The notes: generated by a model from the sequence alone, not told the origin. A stretch of 64,000 nucleotides of DNA from an uncultured Oscillospiraceae bacterium (GCA_934465295.1 CAKSKU010000010.1:1-64000); one strand, 5' to 3'; counted from the first letter of the stretch, positions 15,681-23,203 are shown. Numbers and translations are program-made.

Positions 15681-16688
15681 TCACGCTCTGTCAACAAAGC
15701 CTGCCTTGTGATATGCCTTTGAAACGATCTTTCTCGAAATTTTGAATGCGGCATCTGCGCCCTTTGTATAGCTTTCCTCGAGATATTTTTTATCTGCGAT
15801 GAGCTTGTCGAACTCGGTCTTTACGGGTGCGAGATGGTCTGCGACAGCTTCACCGACCGCAAGCTTGAAGTCACCGTAGCCCTTTCCGTCAAATTCACGT
15901 TCGATCTCCTCGTTGGACTTGCCCGTAACAACGGAATATATCGTCATAAGGTTGTTTATGCCGTCTTTTCCCTCGGCATAGCGCACAACTGCGTCACTGT
16001 CGGTAACGGCACGCTTGAATTTGCGTATGATAGTGTCCTTGTCATCGAGGATATAGATGCAGCCGTTCTGATTTTCGTCCGATTTGGACATTTTCTTTGT
16101 AGGTTCTGCAAGGGACATAATTTTTGCGCCCTTTGGAGGGATATAGCCGTCGGGAAGCTTGAAAAGCTCGCCGTAACGCTGGTTGAAGCGCTGTGCAACA
16201 TTTCGTGTAAGTTCAAGATGCTGCTTCTGGTCTGCACCTACGGGAACGAGGTCTGCATTGTATGCGAGGATATCGGCCGCCATAAGGACAGGATATGTGA
16301 AAAGTCCCGAATTTATGTCATCGGGGTGCTTTGCGGACTTGTCCTTGAACTGCGTCATACGGGAAAGCTCGCCGAACTGTGTGCAGCAGGCGAGAAGCCA
16401 GTTGAGCTGTGCGTGTGTGGGAACGTGTGACTGGATAAAAGCGATCGAACGGTCAGGGTCAACGCCGCAGGCAAGGATAGCCGCATAAGCTTCAAGAGTG
16501 TTTCTGCGGAGCTTTGCAGGGTCCTGACGTACCGTGATAGCGTGCATATCGGCGATCATATAGAGGCAGTCGTAGTCGTTCTGGAGCTGCGCCCAGTTCT
16601 TGATAGCGCCGACATAGTTTCCGAGTGTGAATGCGCCCGAGGGCTGGATACCGCTTAGGATTACTTTTTTCTTTTCGATTTCAGGCAT
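15681..16688 (-). CDS. trpS: Tryptophanyl-tRNA synthetase
   Basis: A class I aminoacyl-tRNA synthetase of 335 residues that charges tRNA-Trp. The HIGH-equivalent is in SGAFTLGNYVGA near residue 17 and the signature lysine loop reads KKMSKSDEN near residue 199. The length is normal for the bacterial enzyme. The start ATG follows AAGGAAG. It lies 30 bases after the aminotransferase gene on the same strand, probably in one transcript; no T-box leader is present in that short gap. Confidence 0.96.
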   Translation of the reverse strand: MPEIEKKKVILSGIQPSGAFTLGNYVGAIKNWAQLQNDYDCLYMIADMHAITVRQDPAKLRRNTLEAYAAILACGVDPDRSIAFIQSHVPTHAQLNWLLACCTQFGELSRMTQFKDKSAKHPDDINSGLFTYPVLMAADILAYNADLVPVGADQKQHLELTRNVAQRFNQRYGELFKLPDGYIPPKGAKIMSLAEPTKKMSKSDENQNGCIYILDDKDTIIRKFKRAVTDSDAVVRYAEGKDGINNLMTIYSVVTGKSNEEIEREFDGKGYGDFKLAVGEAVADHLAPVKTEFDKLIADKKYLEESYTKGADAAFKISRKIVSKAYHKAGFVDRA

Positions 16689-16718
16689 AATAGCACTTCC
16701 TTTATTTTATTTATAAGA

Positions 16719-17915
16719 TCACTTGTCAAACATTTCTTTGGAGAGCTTTCCGAGAATTTCGCAGCCTTTTATGAGCTGTTCATCGGTCGGCGTGGAAAAA
16801 TTGAGACGGAACGAGCTCGTCCTGTCGGTTTCGTGAATGAGGAAAGCCGTTCCGGGAACAACTGCGACCTTGTACTTCTGAACAGCAGTATTGCAGAAGC
16901 CCATCATATCGCTGCCCTCGGGGAGAGTTGCCCATATAAACAGACCGCCCTCGGGCTTTGTAACGGTTATTTTCTTGGAGAAGTTCTTGTCTATTTCGTC
17001 AAGCATAAGTCCGCATTTGTGGCGGTAGACAGCTCTTATTTCTTCAAGATGAGCGTCCATATCATAATTTTTGAGGTATTCATCGCATATCATCTGTGCC
17101 ATAATGTTCGTGTGCACGTCCGAGACCTGCTTGCAGACTACCATTTTCTGAATGACAGGCTTCGGTGCGCTTACATAGCCTACACGAAGTCCGGGTGCGA
17201 GCGTTTTCGAGAATGTTCTCGAATAGATAACGATGCCGTCCTTATCCATAGTCTTGATGGACGGGATATTTTCACCCGCAAAGCGGATATCGCCGTAAGG
17301 GTTGTCCTCGAGTATCATAACGCCGTACTTCTTCGCAAGCTCATAGATAGCTTTTCTCTTTTCGAGCGAGGTGCAAAGACCCGTTGGATTCTGGAAGTTC
17401 GGGATAATGTAGATAAGCTTCGGCTTATTGGCAGTTTTGAGAGCTTCTTCGAGAGCGTCAAGCTTCATTCCGTCCTCTTCCATAGGAACGCCGACGAGAT
17501 TTACATTATAGGACTTGAAAGCGTTAAGGCTGCCGATGAATGACGGTGCTTCGCAGAAAAGCGTGTCGCCCTCGTTGAGCAGGACTTTGCAGGCAAGCTC
17601 GTTTGCCTGCTGTGCGCCTGAGGTGATGATAAGCTCGTCCGAATTTTCATCGAAGCAGCCGGCTTTTTTCATACGCTCTTTAAGGCGGTCACGAAGAGGT
17701 GTATAACCCTCGGTAACGCTGTACTGGAGGGCATTTATGGGGTTTTCGTCAAGAAGCTTTGCTGTGATGCCTGCGATCTCTTTTACGGGGAAAGCTTCGG
17801 GGGCAGGGTTGCCTGCGGCGAGCGAGATGACCTCGGGGTCGGAGGTGAATTTAAGAATTTCTCTGATAACGGACGGCTGGAGTGAGCTGACCTTATCCGA
17901 AAAGATATAATCCAT
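16719..17915 (-). CDS. PLP-dependent aminotransferase (class I/II, 2-aminoadipate type)
   Basis: A fold-type I aminotransferase of 398 residues. NFQNPTG, LEDNPYGDIRF and RTFSKTLAPGLRVGY are the cofactor-binding blocks, with the PLP lysine in the last. The N-terminal SLAAGNPAPEAFP and overall pattern place it with the MocR-related/2-aminoadipate (LysN) aminotransferases, without the DNA-binding domain. The donor and acceptor are not determined. The start is ATG 17915 behind GAAAGG; the frame begins at a TTG six codons earlier that overlaps this ribosome site. It has a perfect promoter and leads the operon with trpS. Confidence 0.9.
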   Translation of the reverse strand: MDYIFSDKVSSLQPSVIREILKFTSDPEVISLAAGNPAPEAFPVKEIAGITAKLLDENPINALQYSVTEGYTPLRDRLKERMKKAGCFDENSDELIITSGAQQANELACKVLLNEGDTLFCEAPSFIGSLNAFKSYNVNLVGVPMEEDGMKLDALEEALKTANKPKLIYIIPNFQNPTGLCTSLEKRKAIYELAKKYGVMILEDNPYGDIRFAGENIPSIKTMDKDGIVIYSRTFSKTLAPGLRVGYVSAPKPVIQKMVVCKQVSDVHTNIMAQMICDEYLKNYDMDAHLEEIRAVYRHKCGLMLDEIDKNFSKKITVTKPEGGLFIWATLPEGSDMMGFCNTAVQKYKVAVVPGTAFLIHETDRTSSFRLNFSTPTDEQLIKGCEILGKLSKEMFDK

Positions 17916-17951
17916 TTCTATCGAACCTTTCAATGAAAAATTTCACGGAAT

Positions 17952-17980
17952 ATTATATCATATTTTATTCAAAATTGCAA
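17952..17980 (-). promoter_or_regulatory. Promoter of the aminotransferase-trpS operon
   Basis: On the minus strand TTGCAA (17980-17975), 17 bases, TATAAT (17957-17952). Confidence 0.8.
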
Positions 17981-17982
17981 GC

Positions 17983-18024
17983 AAAAAAGAAAAACGGTGA
18001 AAAACACGCTGGTTTTTCACCGTT
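17983..18024 (-). terminator. Intrinsic terminator of the zinc-ribbon gene
   Basis: ACGGTGAAAAA and TTTTTCACCGT (17994-18004 and 18013-18023) form a long stem; on the minus strand it is followed by a T-rich run. It separates the zinc-ribbon gene from the next promoter. Confidence 0.88.
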
Positions 18025-18044
18025 GAAAGCATTGCGGATAGGAC

Positions 18045-18323
18045 TTAGCCCTGTTCCTTCATCTTTGCGAAGCACTCGCTGCAGTATACAGGACGGTCTT
18101 CTCTCGGTCTGAAAGGAACCTTTGCAACCTTGCCGCAGGAAGCGCATGTTGCTTCAAACATTTCTCTTTCTGTTCTTGTGCTGTTCTTTCTTGCATCACG
18201 GCAAGCCTTGCATCTCTGGGGTTCATTTACAAATCCCTTTTCAGCATAGAATTCCTGCTCGCCTGCTGTGAATACGAACTCATTTCCACATTCCTTGCAA
18301 ACTAATGTCTTGTCTTCGTACAT
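18045..18323 (-). CDS. Zinc-ribbon domain protein
   Basis: A 92-residue protein with two metal sites. The N-terminal block has CKECG and CKACRD about 20 residues apart; the C-terminal block has CASCGK and CSECF. This is the probable zinc-binding domain arrangement common in Clostridia (zinc-ribbon with CxxC-x17-CxxC). Its function is unknown; nucleic acid or protein binding is likely. The start ATG follows GCGAGGG. It has its own terminator. Confidence 0.88.
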   Translation of the reverse strand: MYEDKTLVCKECGNEFVFTAGEQEFYAEKGFVNEPQRCKACRDARKNSTRTEREMFEATCASCGKVAKVPFRPREDRPVYCSECFAKMKEQG

Positions 18324-18359
18324 TTTGATTTCCCTCGCTTAAAAAAATAATAGATTTTA

Positions 18360-18436
18360 GACCTGAGGACGGACTTGCACCGACACCTTTGCCTTTTGTG
18401 GAAAGAACAACGCTCTGAACTTTAAGCTACTTGGCC
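18360..18436 (-). pseudogene. tRNA-like relic
   Basis: Read on the minus strand, this 77-base stretch has a recognisable D arm (TAGCTT to AGAGC) and a T-arm-like end (GTCGGTGCAAGTCCGTC). Pairing fails elsewhere: the T stem has a mismatch, only about four of seven acceptor pairs form, the D loop lacks GG and no clean anticodon stem of five pairs appears. I read it as a decayed tRNA gene, but an unrelated structured RNA cannot be excluded. Confidence 0.3.
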
Positions 18437-18451
18437 ATATATGAAAGCTTC

Positions 18452-19039
18452 TCATTTTCCGAGGAGCATTTTCAGCTTTTTTCTTATTCTGAACACGGCA
18501 TTATCTGCCGATTTTTCCGAGATGCCGAGCATCTCTGCGATCTCACGGTAGCTTCTTCCGTCAAGATAAAGCTCAAAAACCCTTGCCTCGAGCGGCGAAA
18601 GCACCGATCCTATCATCTTTTTTATCCTTATACCGCTTTCTTTTTCGAGGCAGATATTCTCGGGTGAGGAATCTGCGTCTGCGATGTCGTTCTCATCGGC
18701 GATAACGGTCATATCGTTCCGCTTATGCTTTGCGATGGTCTGCGCTGCCGTTTTTATGCGGTTCGTTACGCAGGTATCGGCAAATGAAGCAAATTTTGCG
18801 CCGTTTTCGCAGTCGAAGCTTTCGATCGCATTGCAAAGTGCAAGCAGCCCTTCCTGTGTGAGGTCTTCAAGGTCGGAGCAATTGTCCGAATAGGTATGCG
18901 CTCTTTTCAGCACGAGCTTCATATAACGTGAAATTATCACTGAAGCTGCGTCCTTGCTTTCCCTGCTCTGCTGTCCTCCGTCACTGTGGATGACTTCTAT
19001 AAGCTCTTTATCGGAGAGATCTTCAGTATTGCGGATCAA
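18452..19039 (-). CDS. RNA polymerase sigma-70 family factor (SigH-like)
   Basis: A 195-residue alternative sigma factor. Region 2 is seen in DLEDLTQEGLLALCNAIESF with the following FDCENGAKFASFA, and region 4 in LEARVFELYLDGRSYREIAE and the helix after it. Region 3 is absent or short. The overall pattern resembles SigH of sporulating Firmicutes, which controls the transition to stationary phase, but identity with SigH is an inference. The start is TTG 19039, ten bases after GGAGG. A good promoter lies about 100 bases upstream. Confidence 0.85.
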   Translation of the reverse strand: MIRNTEDLSDKELIEVIHSDGGQQSRESKDAASVIISRYMKLVLKRAHTYSDNCSDLEDLTQEGLLALCNAIESFDCENGAKFASFADTCVTNRIKTAAQTIAKHKRNDMTVIADENDIADADSSPENICLEKESGIRIKKMIGSVLSPLEARVFELYLDGRSYREIAEMLGISEKSADNAVFRIRKKLKMLLGK

Positions 19040-19137
19040 TTCAATTCAACCTCCGAAAAGCCTGCATTGGGATAAAATCAGAATAAAATATGGGGTCAGG
19101 AAAATATAGTTCAAAAATATTTCACCTAACTATCATA

Positions 19138-19166
19138 ATTCTAAACATTTTGATTCACTTTGTCAA
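19138..19166 (-). promoter_or_regulatory. Promoter of the sigma factor gene
   Basis: On the minus strand TTGACA (19166-19161), 17 bases, TAGAAT (19143-19138). Confidence 0.75.
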
Positions 19167-19542
19167 GTAAAATTCCGCTTTTTATCTCTTTCGTTGATTT
19201 TTTTGGTAAAGTTGGCTTAATCGTTTAAGACTTTTTAGCTATTTTTACCCTCTTTTTCAATGATATATGACAAAATAAACAAGAGTTGACAATTCAAAGG
19301 AAAGGTACTGTTCGCCCCGAATCGTGCGTTATCCGCTTTCGGACATCAGCCTTCGGACATTTTCTTCGGAAATATTCCTATATAAATAGTATAGTTGCGA
19401 TCCCGATCTGTTTATACGGTGATATAACGAAATGTACAAAATTTCGGTTTACAATGAAAACGTTTGCTTGTTTTTCCAAGTTTGTATTTTTTTCAGTAAT
19501 TATTAACTATCCATTATAAATTATCAATTTTCTATAAAATGC

Positions 19543-19571
19543 TTGCAATCGGGTTTAAAAAATGCTATAAT
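19543..19571 (+). promoter_or_regulatory. Promoter of yajC
   Basis: TTGCAA (19543-19548), 17 bases, TATAAT (19566-19571). Transcription would start about 70 bases before the yajC ATG. Confidence 0.85.
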
Positions 19572-19647
19572 GGTAAATATTGAATTTATAGCGGGATTCA
19601 GGGACGAAGCAACTGTCCCCTTATCAATTTTGGAGGTTTAAAGATCT

Positions 19648-20073
19648 ATGTTTACAAATTCACTCATTGCTTTTGCGACAGAAACCGCAGCAACAACGGC
19701 AGCAGGTATGGATACAAAGGCAAGCACTATCTCGATGCTTTTCTCATTCGGTCTTCTTATCGTCGTTTTCTACTTCTTCCTTATCAGACCGCAGAAGAAA
19801 AAGGAAAAGGAAGCAAAGCAGCTCCGTGACAATCTTCAGATCGGTGACGAAGTTACGACTATCGGCGGCATCGTCGGCATCATCGTCCGCAAGACTGAGG
19901 ACACCTGCGTTATCGAAACAGGCGGCGACCGCAGCAAGATCCGTGTAAAGCTCTGGGCTATCTCCGAGAACAACACTGTTCACGATGCTTCCGAAGAAAC
20001 TGTCAAGGAATCCTTCAAGCCTAAGAAGGACAAGAAGGACAAGGAAGCTGAAAAGGCTGACAAGTCCGAATAA
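19648..20073 (+). CDS. yajC: Preprotein translocase subunit YajC
   Basis: A 141-residue small membrane protein that associates with SecDF and assists protein export through SecYEG. One hydrophobic span (residues about 29-48, ending FYFFLIRPQKKKEKE) is followed by the conserved cytoplasmic part (GDEVTTIGGIVG) and a Lys/Glu-rich tail that is longer than in most relatives. The start ATG follows TGGAGG. yajC next to TIGR04086 and SCIFF genes is a common Clostridia arrangement; secD and secF, often further downstream, are not in this window. Confidence 0.95.
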   Translation: MFTNSLIAFATETAATTAAGMDTKASTISMLFSFGLLIVVFYFFLIRPQKKKEKEAKQLRDNLQIGDEVTTIGGIVGIIVRKTEDTCVIETGGDRSKIRVKLWAISENNTVHDASEETVKESFKPKKDKKDKEAEKADKSE

Positions 20074-20093
20074 ACACGCATACAGCCTTCGTT

Positions 20094-20122
20094 CTGCGCA
20101 TATATTTTTACAAAATGCGCAG
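20094..20122 (+). terminator. Hairpin between yajC and the TIGR04086 gene
   Basis: CTGCGCAT (20094-20101) pairs with ATGCGCAG (20115-20122). The ribosome site GGAGG and a T run follow, so this may be a leaky terminator or a processing site that lowers expression of the next gene. Confidence 0.5.
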
Positions 20123-20139
20123 GGCGGAGGTTTTTTCTT

Positions 20140-20541
20140 ATGCGGAAAAGTACGGAGCAGAGACACAAAAGCGAGGTCATACGGACGGTCGTAACGGCGG
20201 TGCTTTCGGGCATCGGTGCGCTTTCGGTATGCCTTTTTATTTTTGGTGAAATTGCAGTAAAGGTCGATCTCTCGGACGGGCTGATGTCCGTTATGGCGCA
20301 GATATCGCTTGCGGCAGGCTGTTTTGCGGCGGCTTTTACGGCAGCTAAGCAGCGTGGGCGGAAGGGTTTGCTCTCGGGGCTTTGCTGCGGAGGCATTGCT
20401 TTTGCGGTGATATTTCTGCTCGGCATCATCTTTGCGGGGAGCTTTTCGTTCGGCGGCTTTATATCGAAGATACTTGCTATCGCTGCCTGTTCGGCTGCAG
20501 GAGGTATGCTTGGAGTAAACTCGAAGAAAAAATTTCGTTAA
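20140..20541 (+). CDS. TIGR04086 family membrane protein
   Basis: A 133-residue protein with four hydrophobic segments and a basic N- and C-terminus. The gene's position between yajC and the SCIFF peptide, together with size and topology, matches the TIGR04086 family of Firmicutes, whose function is unknown. It starts at ATG 20140 behind GGCGGAGG. The conserved position hints at a role with the Sec accessory proteins or the SCIFF peptide, but nothing in the sequence shows this. Confidence 0.8.
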   Translation: MRKSTEQRHKSEVIRTVVTAVLSGIGALSVCLFIFGEIAVKVDLSDGLMSVMAQISLAAGCFAAAFTAAKQRGRKGLLSGLCCGGIAFAVIFLLGIIFAGSFSFGGFISKILAIAACSAAGGMLGVNSKKKFR

Positions 20542-20549
20542 ACTGCCTA

Positions 20550-20578
20550 TTGAAATTTGAAAAGATATATGTTATAAT
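20550..20578 (+). promoter_or_regulatory. Promoter of the SCIFF peptide gene
   Basis: TTGAAA (20550-20555), 17 bases, TATAAT (20573-20578), 34 bases before the peptide start codon. Confidence 0.85.
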
Positions 20579-20611
20579 GTAATAAATAATTTTTTAGTGG
20601 AGGATTTTGTT

Positions 20612-20749
20612 ATGAAGCACATCAAGACCATCAATGCGGCTAACCTTAAGAAAACAGCAGAAAAGGGCGGCTGCGGCAAGTGCCAGGCTTCCTGTCAGTC
20701 TGCTTGCAAGACTTCTTGCACAGTTGCTAACCAGAAGTGCGAAAAGTGA
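20612..20749 (+). CDS. scfA: SCIFF peptide (six-cysteine ranthipeptide precursor)
   Basis: A 45-residue precursor peptide with exactly six Cys, at residues 21, 24, 28, 32, 36 and 43, in the C-terminal half. The leader (MKHIKTINAANLKKTAEKGG) is the strongly conserved SCIFF leader that the maturase recognises. In this family the adjacent radical SAM enzyme links Cys sulfur to a Thr residue to form a thioether; the Thr candidates here are T34 and T38. The start ATG follows TGGAGG. The role of the mature peptide is not settled; links to quorum sensing and metabolism have been proposed for ranthipeptides. Confidence 0.96.
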   Translation: MKHIKTINAANLKKTAEKGGCGKCQASCQSACKTSCTVANQKCEK

Positions 20750-20805
20750 TCCGGTGATCGGCTGAATTGCTGCGGGGCGGCTTATCTTTGCCGTCCTCGC
20801 ATAAA

Positions 20806-20834
20806 TCCGGCTGTCTGCCGGGTTTTATTTTTTA
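20806..20834 (+). terminator. Attenuator between the SCIFF peptide and its maturase
   Basis: CCGGC (20807-20811) pairs with GCCGG (20817-20821), followed by a T-rich run. A second GC-rich stem (GCGGGGCGGC region, 20771-20800) precedes it. It lies inside the peptide-maturase operon, so partial read-through would give much more peptide than enzyme. Confidence 0.7.
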
Positions 20835-20872
20835 TAAAAACTTCCCACTGTTTTGTTGAAAGGTAAGATCTT

Positions 20873-22255
20873 ATGATTCATAAATACAAGCTTAACGGAT
20901 ACAATATAGTTCTTGACGTAAACAGCGGCGGCGTTCATCTTGTGGACGAGCTTACTTACGATATGCTCGACAACGTTGAGCCTCCTTTCGAGGATAAGTG
21001 TCCCGAAAGAGTCAAGGAAAAGCTTTCGCGATTCTACTCCCCCGAGGATATTGAGACATGCTATCAGGAGGTCGTTGAGCTTTATAAGAACGAAGTGCTT
21101 TTCTCCGATGATACATACGAGAAATTCGCTAAATATTCCGTTCCCGCTCCGATAAAAGCAATGTGCCTGCTCGTTGAACAGGACTGCAACCTCCGCTGCG
21201 AATACTGCTTTGCTTCGCAGGGCGACTACGGCACGGGCTGCAGAATGCACATGGATCTTGAAACGGGCAAAAAGGCGCTCGACTTCCTGCTTGAAAAGTC
21301 GGTCGGCAGAGAGAACCTCGAAGTTGACTTTTTCGGCGGCGAACCGCTCATGAACTGGAACGTTGTAAAGCAGCTTGTTGAATACGGCCGCTCCAAGGAA
21401 AAGGAATACAACAAGAACTTCCGCTTCACCGTTACAACAAACGGTATGCTCCTCGATGAGGACAAGATCGACTTTATCAACAAGGAAATGAGCAACGTTG
21501 TTCTCTCCGTTGACGGACGAAAGGAAGTCAATGACCGTATGAGAAAGCGTATCGACGGCACGGGCAGCTACGACCGCTTTATGCCGAAGTACAAAGAGCT
21601 TGTTGAAAAGAGAAATCATCAGAATTACTATGTCAGAGGTACTTTCACAAAGTATAACCTCGACTTCTCGAACGACGTTTACAGCCTTTTCAACGAGGGC
21701 TTCGATCAGATCTCCGTTGAGCCGTGCGTAAGCGACCCGAAAGAGCCTTACTCTATCACTCAGAGCGACCTCCCGAGAGTTTTCTCCGAGTATGAAAAGC
21801 TTGCGCAGATGCTCCTTATCAACGACAAGCAGGGCAGGCACTTCAACTTCTTCCACTTTATGCTTGACCTTGACCAAGGACCTTGCGCCATCAAGCGTCT
21901 GAGAGGCTGCAGCAGCGGCAACGAGTATGTGGCTGTCACTCCCGAGGGCGACATTTACCCCTGCCACCAGTTCGTCGGCGTTGAGGATATGAAAATGGGC
22001 AATATCAACGAGGGTACTTTCAACGAAGAGCTGAAAAAGGAATTTGCAGGTGCGCACATCTATTCCAAAGAGGACTGCAAGAAATGCTGGGCAAGATTCT
22101 ACTGCAGCGGCGGATGCAATGCGAACAACTTCATCTACAACGGCGACATTCATCAGGCGCACAAGATCTCCTGCGAGATCGAAAAGAAGCGTCTTGAATG
22201 TGCGATCATGATGAAGGCTGCAAAGGCTGCGGAAGAACAGGGCGTTGAGTTTTAA
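20873..22255 (+). CDS. scfB: SCIFF radical SAM maturase
   Basis: A 460-residue radical SAM enzyme that installs the thioether crosslink in the SCIFF peptide. Domains in order: an N-terminal peptide-binding (RRE-like) region of about 90 residues, the radical SAM core with CNLRCEYC (Cys105, 109, 112) binding the SAM-ligated 4Fe-4S cluster, and a C-terminal SPASM/twitch region with Cys in CAIKRLRGC, CHQF, CKKCWARFYC and CNAN for auxiliary clusters. The start ATG follows GAAAGG. It is 123 bases from the peptide gene and is directly followed by repeat element A1. Confidence 0.96.
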   Translation: MIHKYKLNGYNIVLDVNSGGVHLVDELTYDMLDNVEPPFEDKCPERVKEKLSRFYSPEDIETCYQEVVELYKNEVLFSDDTYEKFAKYSVPAPIKAMCLLVEQDCNLRCEYCFASQGDYGTGCRMHMDLETGKKALDFLLEKSVGRENLEVDFFGGEPLMNWNVVKQLVEYGRSKEKEYNKNFRFTVTTNGMLLDEDKIDFINKEMSNVVLSVDGRKEVNDRMRKRIDGTGSYDRFMPKYKELVEKRNHQNYYVRGTFTKYNLDFSNDVYSLFNEGFDQISVEPCVSDPKEPYSITQSDLPRVFSEYEKLAQMLLINDKQGRHFNFFHFMLDLDQGPCAIKRLRGCSSGNEYVAVTPEGDIYPCHQFVGVEDMKMGNINEGTFNEELKKEFAGAHIYSKEDCKKCWARFYCSGGCNANNFIYNGDIHQAHKISCEIEKKRLECAIMMKAAKAAEEQGVEF

Positions 22256-22380
22256 TGCGGAATTCGGAATTCGGAATGCGGAATTATTTGCAGAACTGAC
22301 ATTTGTTCAGTGATGCGAAGCCAAATAGCTGGTCGAGCTGAGCACAGCTCGTCAGGTGTCCAGAGGGCGGAAGCCCTTTG

Positions 22381-22401
22381 GTCGCTCTCCGCAGAGAGCG
22401 A
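22381..22401. repeat. TCGCTCTC hairpin, element A1 left arm
   Basis: TCGCTCTC, loop CGCA, GAGAGCGA. The same hairpin recurs inverted in the right arm at 22967-22986. Confidence 0.8.
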
Positions 22402-22463
22402 AATTCCCTAAACTAACAGTCAATGCATTGCCGTAATAGAAAAATTAGTAACAGTTAAAAAAG

Positions 22464-22535
22464 CGCAATTCACACAAAAAGGTTAAACGAACTATGAGAA
22501 ATAAAGTTCGTAAAACCAATAATGTGAATTGCGCC
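22464..22535. repeat. GCGCAATTCACA hairpin, copy 2
   Basis: The outer stem GCGCAATTCACAC/TGTGAATTGCGC encloses an inner stem GGTTAAACGAAC/GTTCGTAAAACC with a loop around ATGAGAAAT. A T run follows on the plus strand, so it can act as a terminator for scfB. Confidence 0.8.
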
Positions 22536-22831
22536 ATTTTTTTCTTTAAACAAACTATCCTCGGCGTGAAATGCGCAGAGCGAAAGCGATAAGCATTTCT
22601 TGCCGACATCGTTTGAGCGGCGGTGGGATATGAACGGAATAAAAAATCCGTAGGGTCGGATTCCATATCCGACCGTTTGCACGCACAACGGGATAAAACA
22701 TATACTGCCCCAAGAAAACAGACCATCTGTCAGATATCCCACCGCCATTCATACAGCGTTGAAGCTTCAAATCCACTCACTTGCGTTCGCAGATTTTCGC
22801 TTCAAGGATAGATTTTTGAGGAAAATAGTAT

Positions 22832-22907
22832 GGCGCAATTCACATTTTTAGGTTTTACGAAACTGATTTCTCATATTCGTTTTGCCTTTTTTGATGTGAA
22901 TTGCGTC
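22832..22907. repeat. GCGCAATTCACA hairpin, copy 3
   Basis: Inverted relative to copy 2, as shown by the loop ATTTCTCAT. It forms the inner end of the right arm of element A1. Confidence 0.8.
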
Positions 22908-23130
22908 TTTTTAGCTGTAAGTAATTTTTCTATTGTAGCAAAGCATTAGCTAAAGTTTAGGGAGTTTCGCTCTCTGCGGAGAGCGACCAAAGGGCTTCCG
23001 CCCTCTGGACACCTGACGAGCTGTGCTCAGCTCGACCAGCTATTTGACTTCGCGGTTCTCATACAAATTTGGACTATGCAAATAATTCCGCATTCCGCAT
23101 TCCGCATTCCGAATTTTTTAAATTATTGCC

Positions 23131-23159
23131 TTGACTTTTTCGCTTGGTCGTGATACAAT
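23131..23159 (+). promoter_or_regulatory. Promoter of the THF riboswitch and folT
   Basis: TTGACT (23131-23136), 17 bases, TACAAT (23154-23159). It begins about 12 bases after the end of repeat element A1. Confidence 0.75.
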
Positions 23160-23203
23160 ATTATATGTTGATAGTATATATCAACCTTTTATAGCAGAAA
23201 TAC

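Larger units (their letters stand above)
19040..19647. other. Gap between divergent sigma factor and yajC genes
   Basis: A 608-base AT-rich region. It holds the sigma factor promoter near its left end and the yajC promoter near its right end. I see no gene, terminator or repeat in the middle; one 77-codon frame (19286-19519) has no ribosome site and an unlikely composition. Confidence 0.6.
22256..23118. repeat. Repeat element A1, long imperfect inverted repeat
   Basis: It starts one base after the scfB stop. Each arm, read from the outside, holds CGGAATT/CGGAATG heptamers followed by ATTATTTGCA, a CCAAATAGCTGG segment, a GAGCTGAGCACAGCTC hairpin, a GAGGGCGGAAGCCCTTT hairpin, the TCGCTCTC hairpin, and the GCGCAATTCACA hairpin. 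The left arm is about 22256-22535, the right arm (inverted) about 22832-23118. The middle (22536-22831) holds an inverted GGTCGGAT/ATCCGACC module and GAAGCTTC. No credible gene lies inside. Confidence 0.85.

Noticed and set aside
16689..16718. T-box leaders before trpS and leuS
   Set aside because: The gaps upstream of both genes are 24-30 bases, far too short, and lack the T-box sequence.
19286..19519. A 77-codon frame in the sigma factor-yajC gap
   Set aside because: No ribosome site, no conserved motif, and composition like AT-rich spacer DNA.
20825..22162. A 445-codon minus-strand frame opposite the SCIFF maturase
   Set aside because: It lies fully antisense to scfB, which has clear motifs and a ribosome site. 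The frame has no start signal or recognisable domain.
22470..22776. Open frames on the minus strand inside element A1 (and similar at 28614-28932 in A2, 8664-8846 in A4)
   Set aside because: They share short peptide stretches only because they lie in the same repeat modules; they lack ribosome sites, cross hairpins, and differ by frameshifts between copies. They are by-products of the repeats.
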